From: Cellulomonas iranensis NBRC 101100 = JCM 18110
GTDB taxonomy: Bacteria; Actinomycetota; Actinomycetes; Actinomycetales; Cellulomonadaceae
NCBI RefSeq assembly: GCF_001552375.1
Contig: NZ_BCRB01000039.1
Coordinates: 1-33,575, forward strand
Length of the DNA: 33,575 bases
Direction of reading: 5' to 3'
Numbering within the stretch: the first letter of the stretch is position 1; each line of letters starts with the position of its first letter. The notes under the pieces were generated by a model, which was given only the letters and a program-made list of their open reading frames with translations, did not search any database and was not told where the DNA came from. The position numbers and the translations under genes are program-made. This document shows, piece after piece, positions 9,724 to 17,268 of the stretch.

Positions 9724-9729
9724 GACGAT
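9724..9729 (+). promoter_or_regulatory. -10-like box of the acetyltransferase gene
   Basis: GACGAT ends 6 nt before ATG 9736. Together with the purU box it makes back-to-back promoters whose -35 zones would overlap within 48 bp. Confidence 0.4.
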
Positions 9730-9735
9730 GACCGC

Positions 9736-10227
9736 ATGACGGCCCTCGACATCCGCCCGGTCACGGTCGACGACGCCGGTGAGCTGCTCACGCTGCGGCG
9801 CGCCGCGTTCGTCACCGAGGCGCAGCAGTACGGCGACCCGAACATCCCGCCGCTGACGCAGACGCTCAAGGAGCTCAAGGCCGACCTCACGGCCGACGGC
9901 GTCATCACGCTCGGCGCGTGGTGGGGGCACCGGCTGGTCGGGTCGATCCGCGTCCTCGTCGAGGGCGGCAAGGCGACGCTCGGCCGGTTCGCCGTCGCGC
10001 CCGACCTGCAGGGCAAGGGCATCGGCACCGAGCTGCTCTCCGCGATCCTGCCGACCCTCCCGGACGGCATCGAGGAGGTCTGGGTGTTCACGGGCCGCGA
10101 CTCGCTGCAGAACATCGCGCTCTACAACAAGGCCGGCTACGAGCACCAGCACGACCAGACCGCCGGCGACCTCACGTACGCCTACCTGCGCAAGCTGCTC
10201 GGCGACGGCGAGGCCGTCCAGGTCTGA
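9736..10227 (+). CDS. GNAT-family N-acetyltransferase
   Basis: A 163-aa cytosolic acyl-CoA-dependent acetyltransferase covering one GNAT domain. Motif A is clear: LGRFAVAPDLQGKGIGTELL, with the Q/R-x-x-G-x-G/A acetyl-CoA pyrophosphate loop at QGKGIG. The C-terminal ALYNKAGYE is the usual motif B region. The acceptor is unknown. No Shine-Dalgarno precedes the ATG; a -10-like GACGAT is placed for a leaderless transcript. It is divergent from purU and convergent with the EamA gene. Confidence 0.88.
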   Translation: MTALDIRPVTVDDAGELLTLRRAAFVTEAQQYGDPNIPPLTQTLKELKADLTADGVITLGAWWGHRLVGSIRVLVEGGKATLGRFAVAPDLQGKGIGTELLSAILPTLPDGIEEVWVFTGRDSLQNIALYNKAGYEHQHDQTAGDLTYAYLRKLLGDGEAVQV

Positions 10228-10386
10228 CGCCCTCACCTGCTCGACGCTCCGCTCGGCACCCCGCACGCCCCGCGACCCGACTTTCGTGCGGCGTGCGGCA
10301 CGGAGAGGGCGTGGCCCGGGACGACGTGCCGCTCGAGCCGACGCTCCAGGTCGCGGGCTGCGCGATGTGGGTGAGCTGCTGAGGCG
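10228..10386. other. convergent intergenic gap, no gene assigned
   Basis: 159 bp between the convergent acetyltransferase and EamA genes. A frame at 10293-10382 (GTG start, 29 codons, ending AGCAMWVSC) is open, but it continues a shadow frame of the upstream gene and has no ribosome binding site. No strong hairpin is evident. Confidence 0.4.
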
Positions 10387-11337
10387 TCAGCGGCCCGCGC
10401 TCGCGGGCTCGGCCTGACGGTCGAGGGCGCCGCTGGGCGGGGGCGGCACGGCGGCGGTCGCCGCGGGTCGCCGCCGTCGGCGCAGCAGCGCGTGCGCCGC
10501 GGGCTGCCCCACGACGACGCCCGCGAGCACGGCGACGACGCCCGCGACCTGCAGCGGCCCGAGGCGCTCGCCGCCCAGCGCGAGCCCGACGGCGACGCCG
10601 GTGACGGGGTTGAGCAGGCCGGCGAGGCCGACCGACCCGGCGGGCAGGTGCCGCAGCGCGGCGAACCACGCGACGTAGGCCAGGGCCGTGGCGACGAGCG
10701 ACACGTAGGCGATGCCGAGCCAGCCGCGGCCGTCGAGCACCGGTGGGGCGCCCTCGGCGAGCGCGGCGACGGGCACGAGCAGCAGTCCGCCGGCGACGAG
10801 CTGCCAGGACGTGGTGGCGAGCACGTCGACGTCGTCCTTCCAGCGGGTCGCGAGGACGAAGCCGACCGACGACATGACCATGGCGGTCGCACCGGCGGCG
10901 ACGCCGACGGGGTCGACGGCGACGGCGCCCGTGACGAGCATCGCGACGACGCCCGCGAGCCCGAGCGCGGCACCGAGCATCGAGGCCAGCCGCGGGCGCT
11001 GCCCGAGCAGGGGCCACGCGACGAGCGCGAGCACGAACGGCGAGACGGCCATGACGGTCGACGCCACCGACGTGGGCAGGCGCTGGGCGGCGACGTACAC
11101 GAGCACGAAGAACGCGCTCATGTTGATCGCGCCGAGCACCAGGGAGCGCCACCACCAGGAGCCGCGCGGGCGGCGCCGCGAGAGCGCGAGCAGCACGAGC
11201 CCGGCGGGCAGCGCGCGCAGCACCGACCCCCACAGCGGGTGGCTCGCGGGGAGCGTGTGGGCGGTGACGTAGTAGGCGGCTCCCCAGGTGACGGGGGCGA
11301 TCGCGGCGACGAGCGACCAGCGCCAGGTGTTTTCCAC
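10387..11337 (-). CDS. EamA/DMT-family exporter
   Basis: A 316-aa membrane protein of the drug/metabolite transporter superfamily. Ten hydrophobic helices in two repeated EamA halves are visible, for example WSLVAAIAPVTWGAAYYVTA starting the first half and ATAMVMSSVGFVLATRW starting the second, with the typical GLLNPVTGVAVGLALGGERL near the end and a charged Arg-rich tail. Substrates of the family range from amino acids to drugs. The GTG at 11337 is preferred to the in-frame TTG at 11346 because a TATTTT box (11345-11350) overlaps that TTG and sits 7 nt before the GTG. It is divergent from a MarR gene that probably represses it. Confidence 0.88.
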   Translation of the reverse strand: MENTWRWSLVAAIAPVTWGAAYYVTAHTLPASHPLWGSVLRALPAGLVLLALSRRRPRGSWWWRSLVLGAINMSAFFVLVYVAAQRLPTSVASTVMAVSPFVLALVAWPLLGQRPRLASMLGAALGLAGVVAMLVTGAVAVDPVGVAAGATAMVMSSVGFVLATRWKDDVDVLATTSWQLVAGGLLLVPVAALAEGAPPVLDGRGWLGIAYVSLVATALAYVAWFAALRHLPAGSVGLAGLLNPVTGVAVGLALGGERLGPLQVAGVVAVLAGVVVGQPAAHALLRRRRRPAATAAVPPPPSGALDRQAEPASAGR

Positions 11338-11344
11338 GGAAGAC

Positions 11345-11370
11345 AAAATATCTGACGAGGAAGATATATT
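11345..11370. promoter_or_regulatory. divergent promoter pair with shared dyad operator
   Basis: This short AT-rich island stands out sharply. TATTTT (11350 to 11345, minus strand) is the -10 box for the exporter and TATATT (11365-11370, plus) for marR; both lie 6-7 nt before start codons. The inverted repeat ATATCT (11348-11353) / AGATAT (11362-11367) with an 8-nt spacer overlaps both boxes. One MarR dimer bound there would block both promoters. Confidence 0.65.
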
Positions 11371-11376
11371 CCAGCC

Positions 11377-11904
11377 ATGCCCGCGTCGCGCACGTCACCC
11401 ACCCCCGACCGGCTCGACCTCGTCGGCGCCGCCTGGCGCGCCGAGCGTCCCGACCTGGACGTCCGGCCCCAGCAGGTCATCGGACGCCTGCACCGCGTCG
11501 CCAACCACCTGACGGCCGAGCTCGTCGCGGTCTACGAGCGGCACGGCCTGTCCGAGGGGGACTTCGACGTCCTCGCGACCCTGCGCCGCGCGGGCGCCCC
11601 CTACGCGCGGTCGTGCGGCGACATCGCCGCGCACACGCTCGTCACCAGCGGCGGCGTCACCAAGCGCGTCGACCGCCTCGAGCGCGCCGGCCTCGTGACC
11701 CGCCGCGTCGCCGACGACGACGCCCGCGCACGCCTCGTCGAGCTCACGCCCCGCGGCCGCGAGGTCATCGACGCCGCGTTCACCGACCACATGGCCAACG
11801 AGCACCGCCTGCTCGACGCGCTCACGCCGCAGGACGCCGACACCCTCGAACGGATCCTGCGCACGTGGCTCGCCGCGCTCGAGGAGCCGCCCGCCACCGC
11901 CTGA
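11377..11904 (+). CDS. MarR-family transcriptional regulator
   Basis: A 175-aa dimeric winged-helix regulator. The recognition part is SCGDIAAHTLVTSGGVTKRVDRLERAGLVTR, followed by the beta-wing DDDARARLVELTPRGREVID that defines MarR proteins, and a C-terminal dimerisation helix. The ATG at 11377 is 6 nt after a TATATT box, so the mRNA is probably leaderless; the GAGGA 15 nt upstream is too far to be a ribosome binding site. The divergent EamA exporter is the likely target along with its own promoter. The ligand is unknown. Confidence 0.92.
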   Translation: MPASRTSPTPDRLDLVGAAWRAERPDLDVRPQQVIGRLHRVANHLTAELVAVYERHGLSEGDFDVLATLRRAGAPYARSCGDIAAHTLVTSGGVTKRVDRLERAGLVTRRVADDDARARLVELTPRGREVIDAAFTDHMANEHRLLDALTPQDADTLERILRTWLAALEEPPATA

Positions 11905-11961
11905 CGGTGCGCGTGGCCTCGGGTCGCTCCAGGACGGACCCGGCGCGACCGATACCTCTGC

Positions 11962-13404
11962 GTGGACACGACCGCGACGCCCGGCCCCGACGTGGACGAC
12001 CGCTCCGTGCGGTCCTGGGCGCAGCACGCCGAGGCACTCGGCGAGCCCGGGCTGGCCGCGGACCTGCTCACCACGGTCGACAGGGCCGACGTCGGCCACC
12101 TCGCACGGCTCGCGCTCCTCGACGGTCGCCCGGCCGACGCTCTCACGCTGCTGGCCCGCGGCGGCGCCGACGTGGTGCCCGCGCACGGGCCGACGTCGCC
12201 CGAGCACGTCGTCGCCGCAGCAGCGCGTGCCGCGCAGGGGGACGAGGGCGCGCTGGTCACCCTGCTGCACGTCGGCTCGAGGGTGGCGGACCCGCAGCAG
12301 CGCGCCGACTTCCTGCGGCTGCTCGCGGCCGCGGCCGGGCCGGCCGGGCGCCACGACCTCGCGGACGACGCCTGGGTCACGCTCGTCTCCGAGCACGGGG
12401 ACCGCACCCCGCAAGGCCTCGGGGGGTGGGCGGCCGCGCACGTCGCGCGCCGGGACGCTGCGCGCAGCACCGACGCGGTGCGCGCCGTCGTCGGCGTCGC
12501 GCGCGGCCTCCAGGAAGCGCTGCCCGCCGCGGCCGACGACGCCGGCGCGACCACGCTCGCCGTCCGTGACCTGCAGCGGCGGGGCGACCGCGCGGGCGCG
12601 GCGCTCCTGGCGGCGGCGGTCGCGCGCGGTGGGCGGACGAGCCCGGACCTGCGTGCGCTGCGCGACGAGACCGCGCTCCACCGGCGCCGCGCGCCCACCG
12701 TCGTCCCGTGGATCCTGGCCCTGCTGCTGCTCCCGCTCGGCGTCGTCGGCATCGCGCTGGGCATCGGCGTCGTCGAGGTCCTGCGGCGCGTGTGGCGGCG
12801 CGTGCCTGGCGTCAGCCTGTGCGACGAGCGGGGCTGGGACACGGTGGACGGTGCACGGCTCGACGACGGTCGCCAGACCGGCGCGCACAGCGAGGTCCGG
12901 CCGCTGCCAGCGCTGGCCGCGCTCGTCGGCTTCGTCGCGGGCATCGGCGTGGCGTTCGAGGTCGACGCGCGGGTGCGGGCGCTCGTGCCGGGCCTCGGTG
13001 ACGGATGGGCGATGCTGCTGTGGGCGGTGCCGCTGCTGGGGGTGCCCGCGCTGTCCTTCGTCCTGGTCGAGAGCGCGCGTCGCGCGCTGGTGCGGAGGCG
13101 CGTGGCACGCGAGGGCGCCGCGGACCGGGCCGCGCAGCTGCGGAGCGCCGGGGCGTGCCGGTGCTGGGACCCGGTCGCGGCGGTCGGGCCGTTCGCCGCG
13201 GCCTACGCGTCGGAGCACCTCGTGGCTGCGCCGCGCTGCACGAGCCTGCCGCGCGGCACCGCCGTGCGTCGCTGCCCCCTGACCGACATGCCCTGGCTGG
13301 TGACCACGACGACGGGCGGCCGTGCGACGCTCGTGCTGCGGGGAGCCCCGCCGCTCCCGGCGGCCGCTGCGCCGCCGCCGCCCGGGACCGCGGGATACCT
13401 CTGA
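11962..13404 (+). CDS. membrane protein of unknown function with helical N-terminus and C-terminal Cys cluster
   Basis: I do not recognise this 480-aa protein. Residues 1-240 are Ala/Arg-rich and helical, with TPR- or HEAT-like spacing (LAADLLTTVD, ALLDGRPADALTLLARGGAD). Three TM segments follow at about 248-275, 316-334 and 349-372. The last about 85 residues are soluble and hold C399-R-C401-W-D-P, His419, C426 and C438, a possible metal site or disulfide pair, then a Pro/Ala-rich tail. Codon use matches its neighbours, so I take it as real. GTG 11962 has GATACC (11951-11956) 5 nt upstream and no Shine-Dalgarno. Confidence 0.72.
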   Translation: MDTTATPGPDVDDRSVRSWAQHAEALGEPGLAADLLTTVDRADVGHLARLALLDGRPADALTLLARGGADVVPAHGPTSPEHVVAAAARAAQGDEGALVTLLHVGSRVADPQQRADFLRLLAAAAGPAGRHDLADDAWVTLVSEHGDRTPQGLGGWAAAHVARRDAARSTDAVRAVVGVARGLQEALPAAADDAGATTLAVRDLQRRGDRAGAALLAAAVARGGRTSPDLRALRDETALHRRRAPTVVPWILALLLLPLGVVGIALGIGVVEVLRRVWRRVPGVSLCDERGWDTVDGARLDDGRQTGAHSEVRPLPALAALVGFVAGIGVAFEVDARVRALVPGLGDGWAMLLWAVPLLGVPALSFVLVESARRALVRRRVAREGAADRAAQLRSAGACRCWDPVAAVGPFAAAYASEHLVAAPRCTSLPRGTAVRRCPLTDMPWLVTTTTGGRATLVLRGAPPLPAAAAPPPPGTAGYL

Positions 13405-13540
13405 GCGGCACGCCGCGTCCGCGAGGGCGACGCCGACGTCCGCGCGGCACCGCGCCGCGCCGGCACCCCGCCGCGGACCCGTGCCGTTGTGCGCAGCAGC
13501 ACCGGCGGCCCGGCCAGGTCCGTGCCAGGCCGCCGCCCGC

Positions 13541-13546
13541 TAGCGT
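13541..13546 (+). promoter_or_regulatory. -10 box upstream of the secreted Cys protein
   Basis: TAGCGT stands about 38 nt before ATG 13585. It would give a leader of about 30 nt that contains the GAGAGGG ribosome binding site. No clear -35 box. Confidence 0.35.
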
Positions 13547-13584
13547 GGGCGACGCCCGACGAGGGGCGGACGCGAGAGGGCGGC

Positions 13585-14133
13585 ATGAGGCGCGGACGGG
13601 TCCTGGCAACGGGCGTGGCCGTGGTGGTGGTGGCGGGCGGCGCGCTGCTCGCGCCGATCGCCCCGGCGACCGCGGGGCACCGCTCGGTCGTCCTCGAGCC
13701 GCGGGACCAGGACCCGTGCGCGACCGTCACGGTCCCGGCCGAGATGTCGTGGTCCGTGCGCCGCGGGCCCGTCGTCGCGCGCTGGACGGACGTCGCGCTC
13801 GCGACGACGTCGATCCGCATCGACGTCGACCCCGCCTGCGCGGCCGACGAGCGCGTGAGCTGGGTCGGGGCCGACCTGCGGCGCGCCGACCGGCCCGACG
13901 ACGGGACTCTCGTGCCTCCGCTCGGGGGCGTCGGGTGGGCGGAGGACGCCGCCCAGGGCGACCTGCGGGGCGAGATCGGGACCCCCGACCTCGACCTCGC
14001 GTCGGGCTGGACGGGGGCCGACGGCGAGTGGTGCGGCGACCTCACGTTCGTCGTCGAGGTCACCCGCACCGGAGCCGACGGCATCACCCGCACGCCGCGT
14101 CTGGAGCACCCCGTGCGGGTCTGCACCGGCTGA
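13585..14133 (+). CDS. small secreted protein of unknown function
   Basis: A 182-aa protein with a clear Sec signal peptide: MRRGR, a Val/Ala core, and a probable ATA-G cleavage at about residue 31. The mature part is rich in predicted beta strand and has four Cys (in DPCATV, PACAADE, GEWCGDL and RVCTG near the C-terminus), which would allow two disulfides. No catalytic motif is recognised; an Ig-like or similar beta-sandwich is possible. The ATG at 13585 follows GAGAGGG. It lies downstream of the 480-aa membrane protein but has its own -10-like box 38 nt upstream. Confidence 0.7.
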   Translation: MRRGRVLATGVAVVVVAGGALLAPIAPATAGHRSVVLEPRDQDPCATVTVPAEMSWSVRRGPVVARWTDVALATTSIRIDVDPACAADERVSWVGADLRRADRPDDGTLVPPLGGVGWAEDAAQGDLRGEIGTPDLDLASGWTGADGEWCGDLTFVVEVTRTGADGITRTPRLEHPVRVCTG

Positions 14134-14184
14134 GCCCCGCCGACCGACGCCCGGACGGCCGTGCCCCGCGGCGCGCACGGTTGC

Positions 14185-14190
14185 TACGCT
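14185..14190 (+). promoter_or_regulatory. -10 box of the glyA-folD operon
   Basis: TACGCT is a good TANNNT box. A start 7 nt later (about 14197) coincides with the first base pairs of the riboswitch aptamer, which supports both calls. Confidence 0.6.
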
Positions 14191-14196
14191 GTCCCG

Positions 14197-14276
14197 GTCG
14201 CGACTGGCGCAGCAGGGTGGGTCACCACCGGGGAGCGACGCAGCAGCTGGACCGACGGGTCGGACGCCTGGGCCCC
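14197..14276 (+). promoter_or_regulatory. ZTP (pfl) riboswitch aptamer
   Basis: The leader carries the conserved elements of the pfl motif in order: GGTCGCGACTGGCG at the 5' end, then GGTGGG...CCACC closing the first helix, the invariant CCACCGGGGAGCG, and the 3' pseudoknot strand CGCCTGGGCC. ZTP riboswitches sense ZMP/ZTP, which build up when 10-formyl-THF is short, and are known to control glyA, folD and purH in many bacteria. Here glyA and folD follow directly. The call rests on motif recognition by eye, but the fit is strong. Confidence 0.9.
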
Positions 14277-14281
14277 ACGGT

Positions 14282-14327
14282 CACCCCACACCCATCGGTG
14301 TGCGGGTGCGCCGGGAGCGACCCGCAC
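14282..14327 (+). promoter_or_regulatory. expression platform of the ZTP riboswitch: two exclusive hairpins
   Basis: Hairpin A pairs 14282-14292 with 14297-14307 (CACACC-CATC-GGTGTG core plus an outer ACCC/GGGT after one mismatch). Hairpin B pairs GTGCGGGT (14300-14307) with ACCCGCAC (14320-14327). Both need 14300-14307, so they cannot form together. The AGGAGAG ribosome binding site (14341-14347) lies 14 nt downstream. Confidence 0.5.
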
Positions 14328-14355
14328 AGTTGACTGCGACAGGAGAGCACCCCGC

Positions 14356-15639
14356 ATGAGCGACAACGTGCTGGACCAGAACATCGCCGACCTCGACCCC
14401 GAGATCGCCGCCGTCCTCGACCGCGAGCTGGCCCGCCAGCAGGGCACCCTCGAGATGATCGCGTCCGAGAACTTCGTGCCGCTCGCGGTCCTGCAGGCGC
14501 AGGGCTCGGTGCTCACCAACAAGTACGCCGAGGGCTACCCGGGCCGCCGCTACTACGGCGGCTGCGAGGAGGTCGACGTCGCCGAGACCATCGCGATCGA
14601 GCGGGCCAAGGCCCTGTTCGGCGCGGAGTTCGCGAACGTCCAGCCGCACGCCGGCGCCACCGCGAACGCGGCAGTGCTGCACGCCATCGCACGCCCCGGC
14701 GACACGATCCTCGGCCTCGCCCTCGACCAGGGCGGCCACCTCACGCACGGCATGAAGATCAACTTCTCCGGCCGCCTGTACGACATCGTCGCCTACGGCG
14801 TGGACCCCGAGACGTCCCTCGTGGACATGGACGAGGTCCGTCGCCTGGCCCTCGAGCACCGGCCGAAGGTCATCGTCGCGGGCTGGTCCGCGTACCCGCG
14901 CCAGCTCGACTTCGCCGCGTTCCGCGCGATCGCCGACGAGGTCGGCGCCTACCTGTGGGTCGACATGGCGCACTTCGCGGGCCTCGTGGCCGCGGGCGTG
15001 CACCCCAACCCGGTGCCGCACGCGCACGTCGTGTCCTCGACCGTGCACAAGACGATCGGCGGCCCCCGCTCGGGCTTCATCCTCACCAACGACCCCGACC
15101 TGGCCAAGAAGATCAACTCCGCGGTGTTCCCCGGCCAGCAGGGCGGCCCGCTCATGCACGTCATCGCGGCGAAGGCGACGGCCTTCAAGATCGCCGGCAC
15201 CCCGGAGTTCCGCGACCGGCAGGAGCGCACGCTGCGCGGCGCGCGGATCATCGCCGAGCGCCTGGGCCGGCAGGACGCGAAGGACGCGGGCGTCGCGGTG
15301 CGCTCCGGCGGCACCGACGTCCACCTCGTGCTGGTCGACCTGCGCGAGTCGCCCCTGGACGGCAAGCAGGCCGAGGACCTCCTGCACGAGGTCGGCATCA
15401 CGGTGAACCGCAACGCGGTCCCGAACGACCCGCGCCCGCCGATGACCACCTCGGGCCTGCGCGTCGGCACCCCGGCGCTCGCGACCCGCGGCTTCGGCGA
15501 CGCGGAGTTCACCGAGGTCGCCGACATCATCGCCGAGGCGCTCGTCGGCGGTTCTGCGGCCGACGTCGAGGCGCTGCGCGCCCGCGTGCGCACGCTCACC
15601 GAGGCGTTCCCGCTGTACCCCGGCCTGAAGCAGTACTGA
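14356..15639 (+). CDS. glyA: serine hydroxymethyltransferase
   Basis: A PLP enzyme that converts serine and THF to glycine and 5,10-methylene-THF. The 427-aa length is standard. [34 protein letters not shown] and [12 protein letters not shown] are the classic N-terminal motifs. The PLP Schiff-base lysine is Lys232 in [14 protein letters not shown], with [10 protein letters not shown] just before it. The ATG at 14356 has AGGAGAG upstream. It is the first gene after the ZTP riboswitch and is followed 12 bp later by folD, whose product uses the methylene-THF made here. Confidence 0.97.
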   Translation: MSDNVLDQNIADLDPEIAAVLDRELARQQGTLEMIASENFVPLAVLQAQGSVLTNKYAEGYPGRRYYGGCEEVDVAETIAIERAKALFGAEFANVQPHAGATANAAVLHAIARPGDTILGLALDQGGHLTHGMKINFSGRLYDIVAYGVDPETSLVDMDEVRRLALEHRPKVIVAGWSAYPRQLDFAAFRAIADEVGAYLWVDMAHFAGLVAAGVHPNPVPHAHVVSSTVHKTIGGPRSGFILTNDPDLAKKINSAVFPGQQGGPLMHVIAAKATAFKIAGTPEFRDRQERTLRGARIIAERLGRQDAKDAGVAVRSGGTDVHLVLVDLRESPLDGKQAEDLLHEVGITVNRNAVPNDPRPPMTTSGLRVGTPALATRGFGDAEFTEVADIIAEALVGGSAADVEALRARVRTLTEAFPLYPGLKQY

Positions 15640-15651
15640 GCGGAGACCCCG

Positions 15652-16533
15652 ATGACCGCTCAGAAGCTCGACGGCACCGCGACCGCGGCCGCCCTCAAGG
15701 CCGAGCTCACCACGCGCGTCGCGGCGCTCGCCGCGCGCGGCGTGGTGCCCGGGCTCGGCACCCTGCTCGTCGGCGACGACCCCGGCTCGCGCTGGTACGT
15801 CAACGGCAAGCACAAGGACTGCGCCGAGGTCGGCATCGCCTCGATCCGCGAGGACCTGCCCGCCGACGCCACGCAGGCCGACATCGAGGCCGCCGTGCGC
15901 CGCCTCAACGACGACCCCGCGTGCACCGGGTTCATCGTGCAGCTGCCGCTGCCGAAGGGCATCGACACGCACCGCGTGCTCGAGCTCGTGGACCCGGCCA
16001 AGGACGCCGACGGCCTGCACCCGACGAACCTGGGCCGGCTCGTGCTGCGCGTCAACGAGGAGATCGACTCGCCGCTGCCGTGCACGCCGGCCGGCATCGT
16101 CGAGCTCCTCGAGCGGCACGGCGTCCCGCTCGCGGGGGCCGACGTGGTCGTCGTCGGGCGCGGCGTGACCGTCGGCCGCTCGATCGGGCTGCTGCTCACG
16201 CGTCGCGCGATCAATGCGACCGTCACCCTCACGCACACCGGTACCGCCGACCTCGCGGCGCACACGCGCCACGCGGACGTCGTCGTCGCGGCCGCGGGCG
16301 TGCCCGGCATCGTCACGGCCGACATGGTGAAGCCCGGTGCCGCGGTCGTCGACGTGGGCGTCTCGCGCGCCACCGACCCGGAGACCGGCAAGAGCCGCGT
16401 CGTCGGTGACGTCGCGCCCGACGTCTGGGACGTCGCGTCGTGGGTCAGCCCCAACCCCGGGGGCGTCGGGCCCATGACGCGCGCGATGCTGCTGCAGAAC
16501 GTCGTCGACACCGCCGAGCGTCAGGCCGGCTGA
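15652..16533 (+). CDS. folD: methylenetetrahydrofolate dehydrogenase/cyclohydrolase
   Basis: The bifunctional enzyme oxidises 5,10-methylene-THF with NADP+ and hydrolyses the product to 10-formyl-THF. The 293-aa protein has the folate-site motif [14 protein letters not shown] with the catalytic Lys (normally YxxxK), the signature QLPLPKGID, the dinucleotide-binding [14 protein letters not shown], and [10 protein letters not shown] at the C-terminus. It sits 12 bp after glyA in one operon and under the ZTP riboswitch, so both enzymes rise when formyl-THF is limiting. A strong hairpin ends the operon. Confidence 0.97.
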   Translation: MTAQKLDGTATAAALKAELTTRVAALAARGVVPGLGTLLVGDDPGSRWYVNGKHKDCAEVGIASIREDLPADATQADIEAAVRRLNDDPACTGFIVQLPLPKGIDTHRVLELVDPAKDADGLHPTNLGRLVLRVNEEIDSPLPCTPAGIVELLERHGVPLAGADVVVVGRGVTVGRSIGLLLTRRAINATVTLTHTGTADLAAHTRHADVVVAAAGVPGIVTADMVKPGAAVVDVGVSRATDPETGKSRVVGDVAPDVWDVASWVSPNPGGVGPMTRAMLLQNVVDTAERQAG

Positions 16534-16545
16534 ACGACCGCCGGC

Positions 16546-16579
16546 ACGAGGCCCGGACGCGCGAGCGTCCGGGCCTCGT
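16546..16579 (+). terminator. hairpin terminator of glyA-folD
   Basis: A perfect 15-bp stem, ACGAGGCCCGGACGC (16546-16560) with GCGTCCGGGCCTCGT (16565-16579), and a GCGA tetraloop, 12 nt after the folD stop. No U-tract. Confidence 0.85.
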
Positions 16580-16726
16580 CGCGTCCGGTGCCGGTGCGGC
16601 GCGAGCCCGGAGGAGCGGTGCCGGTGCTGCGGCGCGGCCGGGCGGTGACGAGCTCGGGCGGCGATGAGTTCGGCGCGTGCCGCGGGTCTGCCCCGTCGTC
16701 CACCCGCACGCGACGAGGAGCCGACC

Positions 16727-17206
16727 ATGACCGCGATCCGCACCCACCTGTGGTTCCCCGAGCGCGGGGCCGAGGCCGCCGAGTTCTGGGTGTCCGTCGT
16801 CCCGAACTCGCGCATCACCCGCGTCGTCCCCGCGGCGCAGGGCGTGCCCGACGTCGAGCCCGGCGCACCGTTCGTCGTCGAGCTCGAGCTCGACGGGCAC
16901 GCCGTCACCGTGCTGACCGCGGGGCCGTCCTTCACGCTCGACGAGGCGTTCTCGTTCGTCCTCGCGGTCGACACGCAGGAGGAGGTCGACCGCTACTGGG
17001 ACGCGCTGGCCGCCGACGGCGGGTCGCACGGTCCGTGCGGCTGGCTCAAGGACCGCTTCGGCGTCTCGTGGCAGGTCGTCCCGCGCGCGCTCGACGACAT
17101 CATGGGTCGCCCCGACGCCGCGGGCGTGCAGCGCGCGACGCAGGCGATGCTGCAGATGACGAAGCTCGACGTCGCCGCGCTCGAGGCCGCCTACGCGGGG
17201 GAGTGA
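16727..17206 (+). CDS. VOC-fold (PhnB/glyoxalase-like) protein
   Basis: A 159-aa soluble protein of the vicinal-oxygen-chelate superfamily, PhnB/3-demethylubiquinone-methyltransferase-like subgroup. THLWFPERGAEAAEFWVSVVPNSRI is the typical opening; the C-terminal half has WDALAADGGSHGPCGWLKDRFGVSWQVVP, a strong subgroup signature. These proteins are mostly of unknown function and many lack metal ligands. The ATG at 16727 follows GAGGAG. It lies between the folD terminator and the exonuclease gene. Confidence 0.88.
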   Translation: MTAIRTHLWFPERGAEAAEFWVSVVPNSRITRVVPAAQGVPDVEPGAPFVVELELDGHAVTVLTAGPSFTLDEAFSFVLAVDTQEEVDRYWDALAADGGSHGPCGWLKDRFGVSWQVVPRALDDIMGRPDAAGVQRATQAMLQMTKLDVAALEAAYAGE

Positions 17207-17256
17207 GACCCGCCACGACCGCCCCGGGGGCCGCCGGCGGTGTCGGTGGCGTGGGG

Positions 17257-17262
17257 CAGGAT
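17257..17262 (+). promoter_or_regulatory. -10-like box of the exonuclease III gene
   Basis: CAGGAT ends 6 nt before GTG 17269 and no Shine-Dalgarno is present, fitting a leaderless transcript. Confidence 0.4.
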
Positions 17263-17268
17263 GGCCGC

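Noticed and set aside
10293..10382. Possible 29-codon small gene ending AGCAMWVSC
   Set aside because: No ribosome binding site or -10 box, and the frame simply continues a shadow frame of the acetyltransferase gene.
14281..16974. 897-codon open frame antisense to glyA-folD
   Set aside because: It is the mirror of two certain genes; its His/Arg/Asp-rich composition is typical of antisense frames in GC-rich coding DNA.
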